Assembly: GCA_964408435.1 (NCBI GenBank)
Contig: CAYOZL010000052.1
Span: 1 to 17,612, forward strand
DNA: 17,612 bases
From: CAYOZL01 sp964408435
Lineage (GTDB): Bacteria > Bdellovibrionota_C > UBA2361 > SZUA-149 > CAYOZL01
Reading direction: 5' to 3'
This document shows positions 7,553 to 15,029 of the stretch, piece by piece (positions within the stretch are counted from its first letter, which is position 1; each line of letters starts with the position of its first letter). The position numbers and the translations under genes are program-made. The notes under the pieces were generated by a model. That model saw only the letters and a program-made list of their open reading frames with translations. It was not told where the DNA came from and made no database searches.

Positions 7553-7624
7553 AAGTTTTAATGATCCTAAAAATCTGCTTATGAATATGATAATTTTTTT
7601 TTCCTACTAAGGCTAATGCTTTTT

Positions 7625-8704
7625 TTACAGAAGTAGTTTAAATGCTTTAGATTTTCTGCTTAAATCATAATTTTCTAACCATTTTTTAGGAAGTTCCTCT
7701 CTTTTAGTCTCAATCATTCCAAGTGAGGTAAATAGATTCCACATTGCTTGATTAGTGCTTAATGAGAAAACATAAGATTTCTTAGTTTCTCTAGCTTCTT
7801 TAATTAATTTATTTGCAAGTCTTCTAGCTCCACCTCTACCTTGAAACCTTGGTATCGTGCAAAATTTAGCTAGCTCTACTGCTTGCCCGTAGTCATTAAT
7901 CATTGCAGCAGCTACAACTTTTGTGTTGATTGTATAAACATAGAATTGTTTTATTAAATTTGCGATTTTGTCTTCGCTTACTTCTAATACCCAGCCAGCA
8001 TCAATACTTGGTTTTAGCATGCTGTGAATTGAGATAATGTCGTTTTCTGTCGCTGGTCTGATATCAATTGAATATTTATCGGTAATTAGAGTTCCGCAAC
8101 CTTCATGAGAAAACATTTCTTGAAATAAAGAGCCTCTTTCACATTTTAAAAGAGAGAACTCAGTATTTTCTTCATTACTACTTCCAATATTAAGAAAGCT
8201 TTCTAAGATTTCTCTAGGGAATTTAATATCTTTATTAGATTCTATAAGTTCTTTAACTTCATCAAATGAAAGATATGACTTTATTTCTTCTTCTATCTGA
8301 ATTCCAGAATATTTTGATAAATAAAAAATTCTATCAGCTTTTAGTTTTTTAGAAATTTCAAGAGTATAATTAATTATGCCTGGAATTATACTAGGGCAAT
8401 TTTCACTATTAAAGGCGTAGATAGCAGGATTGGAATCATCTTTAGAATTATTTACTGATTTAAAATCAGAATAATAATTTATAGGAAACCCTCTATTTGT
8501 TAATGTTTTTGCAATTTCTTTAGTCTTTTCGCTAGCGATGCAAACAATGTTGAAATTTATTTTAGAGGTTTGTAGAACTCTTAAATCGTCAATTATTTTA
8601 GCAATTGAGTCTTTCTCTGATAGAGCAATTAGGAATTTAGAATCTCTAAATTTCCATGCGTAGTAAAATAATTCGTTTGCTCCTAGTAGTCTATCGTCTT
8701 TCAT
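7625..8704 (-). CDS. argA: ArgA-like N-acetyltransferase with degenerate amino-acid-kinase domain
   Basis: Resembles N-acetylglutamate synthase, which makes N-acetylglutamate from glutamate and acetyl-CoA, the first step of arginine synthesis. Residues about 199-359 are a GNAT domain with the ArgA hallmarks: HEGCGTLIT at the junction, IRPATENDI, the acetyl-CoA loop RFQGRGGARRL (286-296), and the terminal NYDLSRKSKAFKLLL. Residues 1-195 occupy the place of the amino-acid-kinase domain but are shorter and lack its glycine-rich HGGG motif. KADRIFYLSKYSGI (122-135) is a plausible remnant of the kinase strand ADKLIFLTDVDGV. Total length is 359 against about 440 in E. coli. The domain that normally binds arginine for feedback may therefore be altered. 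No other arginine gene is nearby, and the substrate could differ. The start ATG lacks a Shine-Dalgarno; TATACT lies ten bases before it. Confidence 0.72.
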   Translation of the reverse strand: MKDDRLLGANELFYYAWKFRDSKFLIALSEKDSIAKIIDDLRVLQTSKINFNIVCIASEKTKEIAKTLTNRGFPINYYSDFKSVNNSKDDSNPAIYAFNSENCPSIIPGIINYTLEISKKLKADRIFYLSKYSGIQIEEEIKSYLSFDEVKELIESNKDIKFPREILESFLNIGSSNEENTEFSLLKCERGSLFQEMFSHEGCGTLITDKYSIDIRPATENDIISIHSMLKPSIDAGWVLEVSEDKIANLIKQFYVYTINTKVVAAAMINDYGQAVELAKFCTIPRFQGRGGARRLANKLIKEARETKKSYVFSLSTNQAMWNLFTSLGMIETKREELPKKWLENYDLSRKSKAFKLLL

Positions 8705-8777
8705 TTATAGAAACAGTATAAGAAAATTAAAACAAAGGCTATAGTCTATTTAATAAGGTATATGCCGAGTATACCGT

Positions 8778-8803
8778 TAGCGAAGCTACTAGCCTTTGGC
8801 TAG
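8778..8803. repeat. Compact double hairpin between the AIM24 and ArgA-like genes
   Basis: TAGC-gaa-GCTA (8778-8788) is followed at once by CTAGCC-ttt-GGCTAG (8789-8803), two perfect adjacent stems with three-base loops. The surrounding stretch, about 8763-8812, is visibly richer in G and C than the intergenic DNA around it. It lies in the 113-base gap within a leftward cluster. The shape suggests a REP-like palindromic element or an RNA processing or stability site. No T run follows on either strand, so it is not a standard terminator. Confidence 0.45.
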
Positions 8804-8817
8804 AGGTGGGAAATCAA

Positions 8818-9897
8818 CTATATCTCTTCAAAAGGTTGTATGATTACAAATCCATCGCCTTCAAATTTCATTTGTATACTTTCACCACTTCCTCTGCCAA
8901 TTAGTGTATCAGAAGAGATATCAGTTTTAAATTGAGGGTGCAGGCCTCCAGACCACGCAACTGTTGCTTGTATATCTGTCATTAAAGGTTCATTTGGTTT
9001 TACTCTTAGAACTAATGGGTCTCCTATTGTAGTAATAGCCACAGATCCATTTCCACTTAATCTAACATTGAACATGCCACCTTTTGCATAAGCTGCTAAT
9101 TGTTTCAACCAAGTAATATCCCAGTTTATATCTTGTTCAAATGCTAATAGATTTTCACCGTTTACTACCATTGAATGCGCACCTAAGTCATGGATAGAGA
9201 TTTTTTTACCTTGGTCAGCTAAGTATAAATTTCCAAGCCCTGATGCTCTAGTTAAAGTAGTTCCTTCTTTTGTAACTGCCTTTTTAATGGTCTTACCTAG
9301 GCCGTGTTCAAATATTCCTTCTCTTGTGAATTTAACTGAGCCGTAATAGCCAATCATAGAGCCAGTTTTAATCCAAGACATTCCGTTTAAGAATACATCT
9401 AGAATTCTGTCATTTTTTAAAACGAAAGTTTTTCCTGATTCTCTTTTTTCATTAATGTTATTTAGTAATTTATTTTCAAATGGTCTAGGCTCTATACATT
9501 GTTCTGTAGGTAGTATTTGGGCAGGTTCTTTATGCAGGGGTTTGTCCACTGCTGTGTAATCTGTAACAGTGCTTTGCTTTTTTGCAGTGTTTTTTATGTT
9601 ATATTCGTTTGTTTTTCTCTCAGTAAGTTCAGATCTATTTACTGCTTCTTTCTTTAGACTTTCAAGTTTGTTTTTTTGTGAATTATATTGATCTAAGTTA
9701 TTGCTAGGAATTTTTAATTCGTCTTCTAGTAAAATTTTACCACTTTGGATTGCATTGAATAATTTAGATAATAATTTTTTTTCAGCTTCATCAATAACTC
9801 CATCAGATTGAATTTGAGAAAGAATTTGATCATGAGTGCTGCGATTAATTCTGCCACTTTCTATTGAATCACTAATTGTTTTTTCTAAATCCATCAT
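8818..9897 (-). CDS. AIM24-family protein with added helical N-terminal segment
   Basis: Residues about 160-359 form the AIM24/TIGR00266 beta-rich domain, whose molecular function in bacteria is not established. Conserved stretches are easy to see: VKFTREGIFEHGLGK, LYLADQGKKISI, GGMFNVRLSGNGSVAITT, PLVLRV, ATVAWSGGLHPQFKTD and LIGRGSGESIQMKFEGDGF. Residues 1-62 form a separate helical unit (SGRINRSTHDQILSQIQSDGVIDEAEKKLLSKLFNAIQSGKI) that looks like two EF-hand- or TerB-sized helical hairpins. A Lys/Asn/Glu-rich low-complexity linker of about 95 residues joins the two. There is no signal peptide. Two adjacent ATG codons (9897 and 9894) are both possible starts, and neither has a Shine-Dalgarno. 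It is the first gene of the leftward cluster and diverges from the histidine kinase gene. Confidence 0.88.
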   Translation of the reverse strand: MMDLEKTISDSIESGRINRSTHDQILSQIQSDGVIDEAEKKLLSKLFNAIQSGKILLEDELKIPSNNLDQYNSQKNKLESLKKEAVNRSELTERKTNEYNIKNTAKKQSTVTDYTAVDKPLHKEPAQILPTEQCIEPRPFENKLLNNINEKRESGKTFVLKNDRILDVFLNGMSWIKTGSMIGYYGSVKFTREGIFEHGLGKTIKKAVTKEGTTLTRASGLGNLYLADQGKKISIHDLGAHSMVVNGENLLAFEQDINWDITWLKQLAAYAKGGMFNVRLSGNGSVAITTIGDPLVLRVKPNEPLMTDIQATVAWSGGLHPQFKTDISSDTLIGRGSGESIQMKFEGDGFVIIQPFEEI

Positions 9898-9960
9898 CTT
9901 AAAATATATCTAAAAACCTAAAAGTTAAATCACACAATTATAGCTATTTATTCTGTGTCT

Positions 9961-9989
9961 TTGTTATGACAAAAAATACGCAATATGAA
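9961..9989 (+). promoter_or_regulatory. Candidate promoter for the hybrid histidine kinase
   Basis: TTGTTA (9961-9966) and TATGAA (9984-9989) are separated by exactly 17 bases; each matches consensus at four of six positions. It faces the kinase gene and would leave a leader of about 90 bases. It lies within the 189-base region shared with the divergent AIM24 gene. AT-rich DNA gives many such matches. Confidence 0.3.
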
Positions 9990-10086
9990 TATTTTACTGT
10001 AACTAGTAGAAATTATTACCTTTTTATTTCTAAAATACATTTTCACAGTGTAGATTAAGCTACTTTCGTACTGCTACTCTATAAGT

Positions 10087-12645
10087 ATGGATTATTTAAA
10101 GCCGAATGTAGTTGATGTGCAAGTTTTACTTTTACTTGAAGCCGATAAGTTAAAAATTGGAAAAAATTTATCTGCGAAGAAAATTAAAAAGTATTTTTCT
10201 AAATATGAAAAACTTAAAGAAGTATTTTGGAGCTATGATGATACTAATTTAGTTTTTACAGAACTTAAGAGTAGTAAAGAGCTTTATAAATATTTACGCT
10301 CTTCAATTTATGATTTAATTGTAATTGATCAAGATGCCTTAGCTCATACTCCACAATTATTACTGGCAGTAAAAGATATTGGAATACCGATTTTATTTAT
10401 TAAGTCTGTAGAATCAGAAACATGTAAACTTAAAAGCAATGTAGAAAATGTATTTGAAGATAATGTCTTTGAAGATATAGATGATTATGAAGAAGCGTAT
10501 TGGGCAGATCGTCGCAGTCTTATTAAGGCTGTAAGAAGGTCTGTGAGAAATGCCTTTAAGCACGCACTTAGTTTCCAAGTTAGTAGAGATAGATTGGTTT
10601 CTAAAATCCTTGAAATGTTTATTAATGATTCTAACCTTGAGCTAGAGAAGCTAGTACCTAAAGCTTTAGAAGAGGTAGGGCGATTTTGTTCTATCGATAA
10701 GCTTTATATTTGGAATTTTCATTTTGATAATTGTTTGATGAGTAAGAGTTATCAATGGTCAAAACCTGGAGTGAAGTTTCGCTTTGAAGTAGGGGAGCAG
10801 ATTCCTATGAATATATACTCTTGGGTTCTAGATAAAATTAAAAACAAAGAGACAGTCAGTTTTTCTAATTATTCTGAAATACCAGAGCATGCTGTATCAG
10901 ATAAAAGTTCATTTAAGATGTCTAACACCCTTTCTTTTTTAGCCGTGCCACTGGTGTCTAATAATAAAGTATTTGGCTATATCGGTTTTTCTTCAGTTAA
11001 TAAGGAGAGAAAATGGGGACAAAGAACAATATCTTTGCAAAAGACTTTAGCTAAGGTTTTTGTAAGCGCATTAGAAATTTATAATTCTAAACAAGCTTTA
11101 ATTAGGTTTGAAGATTATTTTAGTAATGTAACTGAGAATTTAAAAGAAGGTTTAGTTATTGCTGATAGTGATGGTGTCATAGAGAGAATGAATTTATCAG
11201 CTAAGAAAATGTTAGCAATTGATAATACTGATTGTGAGAGTAAGGGAATTAAAGAAATTATTGGAAATGATGCTTGGGAAGAGATTCTAAGCTCTTTAAA
11301 AAGCAAGGAAGAAAAAACAACTCACATTCAAGAAGCATTTGAATTTTGTGATGCTAAAAATAACTGTAAGTGGTTGAAATTTAATGCCGCTAGTCCTTCA
11401 AAGGAACTTTCTTTTGAGCTTAAGAATAAAATTGTAATCTTAATCACAGATATTACTAGTCAAAGAAAAATACAAGATCAGTTAAGACATTCTCAAAGTA
11501 TGGAAGCTCTAGGTCGAGTGGTAGGTGGGGTGTCTCATGACTTTAATAATTTGCTCACCGCTGTTTTAGGTTATTCAGGACTGTTACTTGATCAGATGCC
11601 AGAGCAAAGTCCATATAGAGCTGAGATAAAACAAATTAAAAAAGCAGCAGAACAAGGATCTTCCTTGGTTAATCAGCTTTTAACTTTTTCAAGAAAAAAA
11701 GTTTTAAGCGTTAAGATAATTCAAATAAATAAAATAGTTCTAGACAGTATTAAAATGTTAGAGAGGCTAATTCCTAAAAACATAGTGTTTGAGTTAAACT
11801 TAGAAGGTGAATTGCCTAGGGTAAAGCTTGACCAAGTTTTGCTTCAACAAATTATAATGAATTTAGCTATCAATGCTAGAGATGCAATGCCTAAGGGTGG
11901 TAAGATTAAAGTTAGTACGAAGCTAGATAGCGATAATGTTTTACTAATGATTGAAGATAATGGCATGGGTATTCCAGAGGATATTTTGCCTAATATTTTT
12001 GAACCTTTTTTTACAACGAAAGAAGAAGGTAAAGGTACTGGTTTAGGCTTATCAACTGTATACGGGGCGGTAAAGCAAAGTGGAGGGGAGATTAAAGTTG
12101 ATTCTAGAATAGGAAAGGGGAGTGCTTTTACTATAAGTTTTCCAAAAGCCAAGCGAAGTCTTAACCCAATTGTTTCTTCTTCAGCTTCATCTTTAGTGTT
12201 GGAAAAATTTAGAGATGCAAGTGAGACAGTCTTGTTAGTAGAAGATGATTCTTCAATTAGACAATTAGTTAAGCAAGTTTTACTTACAAAAGGTTATAAG
12301 GTTCTAGAAGCATTAAATGGTAGTGAAGCTTTAAGGATATGTAAAAGTTATCCATATAAGATTGACTTACTAATCACTGATCTTGTTATGCCAGTAGTTA
12401 GTGGAGTTGAGTTGATCAATGAGTTTATTAATTCTAGAAGTGCTTGTAAGATTCTTATAATCTCTGGTCATATCAAACAAAGTTCTTTATCTAAGATACT
12501 ATCAAATTCTAATTGCGATTATTTAGGGAAACCCTTTTCTTCTAAAAGGCTTTTGACTTCTTTAGAGAGCTTGTTTGAGAGTCGTAGGAGCTCTTTTGAA
12601 GAGATAATAGAAGATCCGGCTAAGAAGCATAAGATTAGTCAATAA
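10087..12645 (+). CDS. Hybrid sensor histidine kinase (pseudo-receiver, GAF, PAS, HisKA, HATPase, receiver)
   Basis: A cytoplasmic two-component sensor of 852 residues with no membrane segment. Residues about 10-110 look like a degenerate receiver (YDLIVIDQD around D81, PILFI at 101-105). A GAF-like domain follows at about 168-335 and a PAS domain at 345-460. HisKA has the phospho-acceptor H484 in GGVSHDFNNLLTAVLGYS. The ATPase has N592/N596 (NLAINARDA), D624-N-G-M-G, FEPFFTT and GKGTGLGL (648-655). The C-terminal receiver (713-830) has E719-D720-D721, phospho-site D765 (LLITDLVMP), S793 and K815, so it looks active. The DFNNLL H-box type usually goes with hybrid kinases of this architecture. 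There is no DNA-binding output and no adjacent response regulator. The ligand is unknown. No Shine-Dalgarno precedes the ATG. Confidence 0.92.
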   Translation: MDYLKPNVVDVQVLLLLEADKLKIGKNLSAKKIKKYFSKYEKLKEVFWSYDDTNLVFTELKSSKELYKYLRSSIYDLIVIDQDALAHTPQLLLAVKDIGIPILFIKSVESETCKLKSNVENVFEDNVFEDIDDYEEAYWADRRSLIKAVRRSVRNAFKHALSFQVSRDRLVSKILEMFINDSNLELEKLVPKALEEVGRFCSIDKLYIWNFHFDNCLMSKSYQWSKPGVKFRFEVGEQIPMNIYSWVLDKIKNKETVSFSNYSEIPEHAVSDKSSFKMSNTLSFLAVPLVSNNKVFGYIGFSSVNKERKWGQRTISLQKTLAKVFVSALEIYNSKQALIRFEDYFSNVTENLKEGLVIADSDGVIERMNLSAKKMLAIDNTDCESKGIKEIIGNDAWEEILSSLKSKEEKTTHIQEAFEFCDAKNNCKWLKFNAASPSKELSFELKNKIVILITDITSQRKIQDQLRHSQSMEALGRVVGGVSHDFNNLLTAVLGYSGLLLDQMPEQSPYRAEIKQIKKAAEQGSSLVNQLLTFSRKKVLSVKIIQINKIVLDSIKMLERLIPKNIVFELNLEGELPRVKLDQVLLQQIIMNLAINARDAMPKGGKIKVSTKLDSDNVLLMIEDNGMGIPEDILPNIFEPFFTTKEEGKGTGLGLSTVYGAVKQSGGEIKVDSRIGKGSAFTISFPKAKRSLNPIVSSSASSLVLEKFRDASETVLLVEDDSSIRQLVKQVLLTKGYKVLEALNGSEALRICKSYPYKIDLLITDLVMPVVSGVELINEFINSRSACKILIISGHIKQSSLSKILSNSNCDYLGKPFSSKRLLTSLESLFESRRSSFEEIIEDPAKKHKISQ

Positions 12646-12646
12646 T

Positions 12647-12662
12647 ATAGCTTCCCAGCTAT
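12647..12662 (+). other. Small hairpin just after the kinase stop codon
   Basis: ATAGCT-tccc-AGCTAT is a perfect 6-bp stem with a four-base loop, one base after the TAA. No T run follows, so termination here would be weak. It could mark the kinase transcript end before the suf promoter. Confidence 0.35.
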
Positions 12663-12697
12663 CACGATAAGATTGCTTTATTTGTTGATTTGAGGCA

Positions 12698-12725
12698 TTA
12701 ACTTCGTCTTAAAACTAGTTAAAAT
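12698..12725 (+). promoter_or_regulatory. Candidate promoter of the sufBCD operon
   Basis: TTAACT (12698-12703) and TAAAAT (12720-12725, five of six to the -10 consensus) are 16 bases apart. Transcription would start near 12732, about 20 bases before the GTG of sufB and just before its AAGGG ribosome-binding site. I see no clear palindrome for an IscR- or SufR-type regulator in the 107-base gap. Confidence 0.4.
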
Positions 12726-12752
12726 AATAGCTAAATTACTAAGGGCAATTAC

Positions 12753-14198
12753 GTGAGCGAAAGTCAGGAAACATTAGAGAAATTTGCTAATAAAGAATAT
12801 AAGTGGGGTTTCACTACAGATATTGAGTCAGATTCTTTAGAGCCAGGACTAGATGAAGATAAAATTGCTGAACTTTCTAAAAAGAAAGCTGAGCCTCAAT
12901 TTATGCTTGATTGGAGACTGAAGGCTTATAAACGTTGGAAAGAGATGCCATATCCTGAATGGGCATTTGTTAATTATCCTAAAATTGATTTACAGAGTAT
13001 TAGCTATTATTCCGCTCCTAAAGCTAAGCCTCAACTAGAAAGTTTAGATCAAGTAGACCCTGAAATTCTTTCTACTTATGAAAAGCTTGGAATTCCATTA
13101 CAAGAGCAAAAAAGATTAGCAGGTGTGGCAGTTGATGCCGTATTCGATAGTGTATCTATTGCTACAACTTATAAAGAAGAACTTAAAAAAGCAGGCGTTA
13201 TATTTTGCCCAATTTCTGAAGCTGTGCATGAGCATCCAGATTTAATAAAAAAATATTTAGGCTCAGTAGTTCCTCAAACAGATAATTTTTATGCCGCTCT
13301 TAACTCGGCAGTTTTTTCTGATGGCTCATTTGTTTACATTCCTAAAGGAGTTAGATGTCCATTAGAGCTTTCAACGTATTTTAGAATTAATGCTCAAAAT
13401 ACTGGGCAGTTTGAAAGAACTTTAATTGTTGCAGATGAAGATAGTTATGTAAGTTATCTTGAAGGTTGTACAGCTCCTATGAGAGATGAAAATCAATTAC
13501 ACGCTGCTGTAGTTGAACTTGTAGCATTAGATAACGCTCAAATTAAATACTCAACTATTCAAAACTGGTATCCAGGGGATGAAAAAGGCAAAGGTGGAAT
13601 ATACAATTTTGTAACTAAGCGTGGTTTATGTGAGGGTAAGAATTCTAAAATTTCTTGGACTCAAGTTGAAACTGGCTCTGCTGTTACTTGGAAGTATCCT
13701 AGCTGTATTTTAAAAGGGGATGATTCAGTTGGTGAGTTCTACTCAGTAGCTTTAACTAATAAAGCTCAGCAAGCTGATACTGGAACTAAAATGATTCACA
13801 TTGGTAAGAATACTAAGAGCACAATTATCTCTAAAGGTATTTCTGCTGGAAATGGTCAAAATACTTATCGTGGTTTAGTTAAAGTGATGAAATCTGCAGA
13901 AGGGGCTAGAAATTTTTCTCAGTGCGATTCAATGCTGATGGGAGATAGATGTGGCGCACATACTTTCCCTTATATAGAAGTTAAAAATCCAACTGCACAA
14001 GTTGAGCACGAGGCTACAACTTCTAAAATAGGTGAAGACCAAATCTTTTACTGTAACCAAAGAGGTATTTCTACTGAAGATGCAATCGGAATGATTGTTC
14101 ATGGTTTCTGTAAAGAAGTTTTTAAAGAATTGCCTATGGAGTTTGCTATTGAAGCAAGACAGCTACTATCTGTAAGTTTAGAAGGTAGTGTAGGTTAA
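12753..14198 (+). CDS. sufB: Fe-S cluster assembly scaffold protein SufB
   Basis: Scaffold subunit of the SufBC2D complex, on which new iron-sulfur clusters are built from persulfide sulfur. The 481 residues align by eye with E. coli SufB (495) throughout. Key residues are kept: the cysteine equivalent to E. coli Cys405 is C391 in SQCDSMLMGDRCGAHTFPY, and the pair equivalent to His433-Glu434 is H419-E420 (QVEHEATTSKIGEDQ). The C-terminus (ELPMEFAIEARQLLSVSLEGSVG) is the usual SufC-binding end. The start is GTG at 12753 with AAGGG at 12741-12745. It is the first gene of sufB-sufC-sufD, with 51 bases before sufC. No sufS, sufE, sufU or sufR is present in the window. Confidence 0.97.
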   Translation: MSESQETLEKFANKEYKWGFTTDIESDSLEPGLDEDKIAELSKKKAEPQFMLDWRLKAYKRWKEMPYPEWAFVNYPKIDLQSISYYSAPKAKPQLESLDQVDPEILSTYEKLGIPLQEQKRLAGVAVDAVFDSVSIATTYKEELKKAGVIFCPISEAVHEHPDLIKKYLGSVVPQTDNFYAALNSAVFSDGSFVYIPKGVRCPLELSTYFRINAQNTGQFERTLIVADEDSYVSYLEGCTAPMRDENQLHAAVVELVALDNAQIKYSTIQNWYPGDEKGKGGIYNFVTKRGLCEGKNSKISWTQVETGSAVTWKYPSCILKGDDSVGEFYSVALTNKAQQADTGTKMIHIGKNTKSTIISKGISAGNGQNTYRGLVKVMKSAEGARNFSQCDSMLMGDRCGAHTFPYIEVKNPTAQVEHEATTSKIGEDQIFYCNQRGISTEDAIGMIVHGFCKEVFKELPMEFAIEARQLLSVSLEGSVG

Positions 14199-14249
14199 TT
14201 AAGAATATTAAAAATACTAAATAAAAAGAATTTAATTAAGGAGAAAAGA

Positions 14250-15029
14250 ATGTCAGCAATATTGGAAGTTAAAAATTTACACGCTGAAATTGAAGAAGAG
14301 AAAAAAGAGATTTTAAAAGGTCTAGACTTAGTAGTTAAACCTGGTGAAGTACATGCAATAATGGGGCCAAATGGTTCTGGGAAAAGTACTTTTGGAAATG
14401 TTCTTGGTGGAAAAGAAGGCTACGAGGTAACAAAGGGAAGCATCGAGTTTCTTGGTAAAGACTTAATAGATATGGAGCCAGATGTTAGAGCGAGTGAAGG
14501 ACTTTTTCTTGCTTTTCAATACCCAGTAGAGCTTCCAGGAGTAAACGGAACTTACTTTTTAAGAACAGCTCTAAATTCTATTAGAGAATATAAAGGTGAA
14601 AAGCCTTTAACAGTTGTAGAATTCTCTAAGTTAGTTAAAGAAAAAGCTGCTGAGCTAGAATTAGACCCTGCGCTATTATCAAGGGCTGTAAATGAAGGCT
14701 TTTCTGGTGGTGAGAAAAAGAGAAATGAAATTCTTCAACTATCAGTTCTAAATCCTAAGTTAGCTATTTTAGATGAAACAGACTCTGGGCTAGATATTGA
14801 TGCTCTTCAAATAGTATCAAAAGGAGTTAATGAATTTAAATCTGCTGGTAATGCAGTAGTTGTAATTACTCATTATCAAAGATTATTAGACTATATTGTT
14901 CCAGATTTTGTTCACGTACTAGTAGATGGAAAAATAGTTAAGTCTGGTGGAAAAGAATTAGCTCTAGAGCTTGAAGCTCAAGGTTATGCAACTGCAAAGC
15001 AAGAGAGGTTATCAAGTGCGGCACAATAA
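14250..15029 (+). CDS. sufC: Fe-S cluster assembly ATPase SufC
   Basis: ABC-type ATPase that binds SufB and SufD and drives the shape change of the complex during cluster assembly. It is soluble, not a membrane transporter. Motifs in order: Walker A GPNGSGKST (39-47), Q-loop Q90 (AFQYP, a SufC-typical sequence), signature FSGGEKKRNE (151-160), Walker B with catalytic Glu in LAILDETDSGLDID (171-184), and switch H208 (ITHYQRLL). The signature SGGEKKR and the ETDSGLD box separate SufC from transporter ATPases. Length of 259 is normal. AAGGAG at 14238-14243 sets the ATG. Its 3' end overlaps the start of sufD, which suggests translational coupling. Confidence 0.97.
   Translation: MSAILEVKNLHAEIEEEKKEILKGLDLVVKPGEVHAIMGPNGSGKSTFGNVLGGKEGYEVTKGSIEFLGKDLIDMEPDVRASEGLFLAFQYPVELPGVNGTYFLRTALNSIREYKGEKPLTVVEFSKLVKEKAAELELDPALLSRAVNEGFSGGEKKRNEILQLSVLNPKLAILDETDSGLDIDALQIVSKGVNEFKSAGNAVVVITHYQRLLDYIVPDFVHVLVDGKIVKSGGKELALELEAQGYATAKQERLSSAAQ
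15002..15008 (+). promoter_or_regulatory. Ribosome-binding site that decides the sufD start
   Basis: AGAGAGG lies seven bases before GTG at 15016, inside the end of sufC. An upstream in-frame ATG at 14971 has no comparable signal and would overlap sufC by 59 bases. The GTG gives a 14-base overlap, a normal arrangement for coupled genes. Confidence 0.6.

Noticed and set aside
11844..12152. Minus-strand open frame of about 100 codons inside the kinase gene
   Set aside because: It lies opposite the conserved ATPase domain, and its proline- and leucine-rich translation is a complement artefact.
14971..15015. Upstream ATG as start of sufD
   Set aside because: It would overlap sufC by 59 bases and has no ribosome-binding site; GTG at 15016 has AGAGAGG at the right distance.
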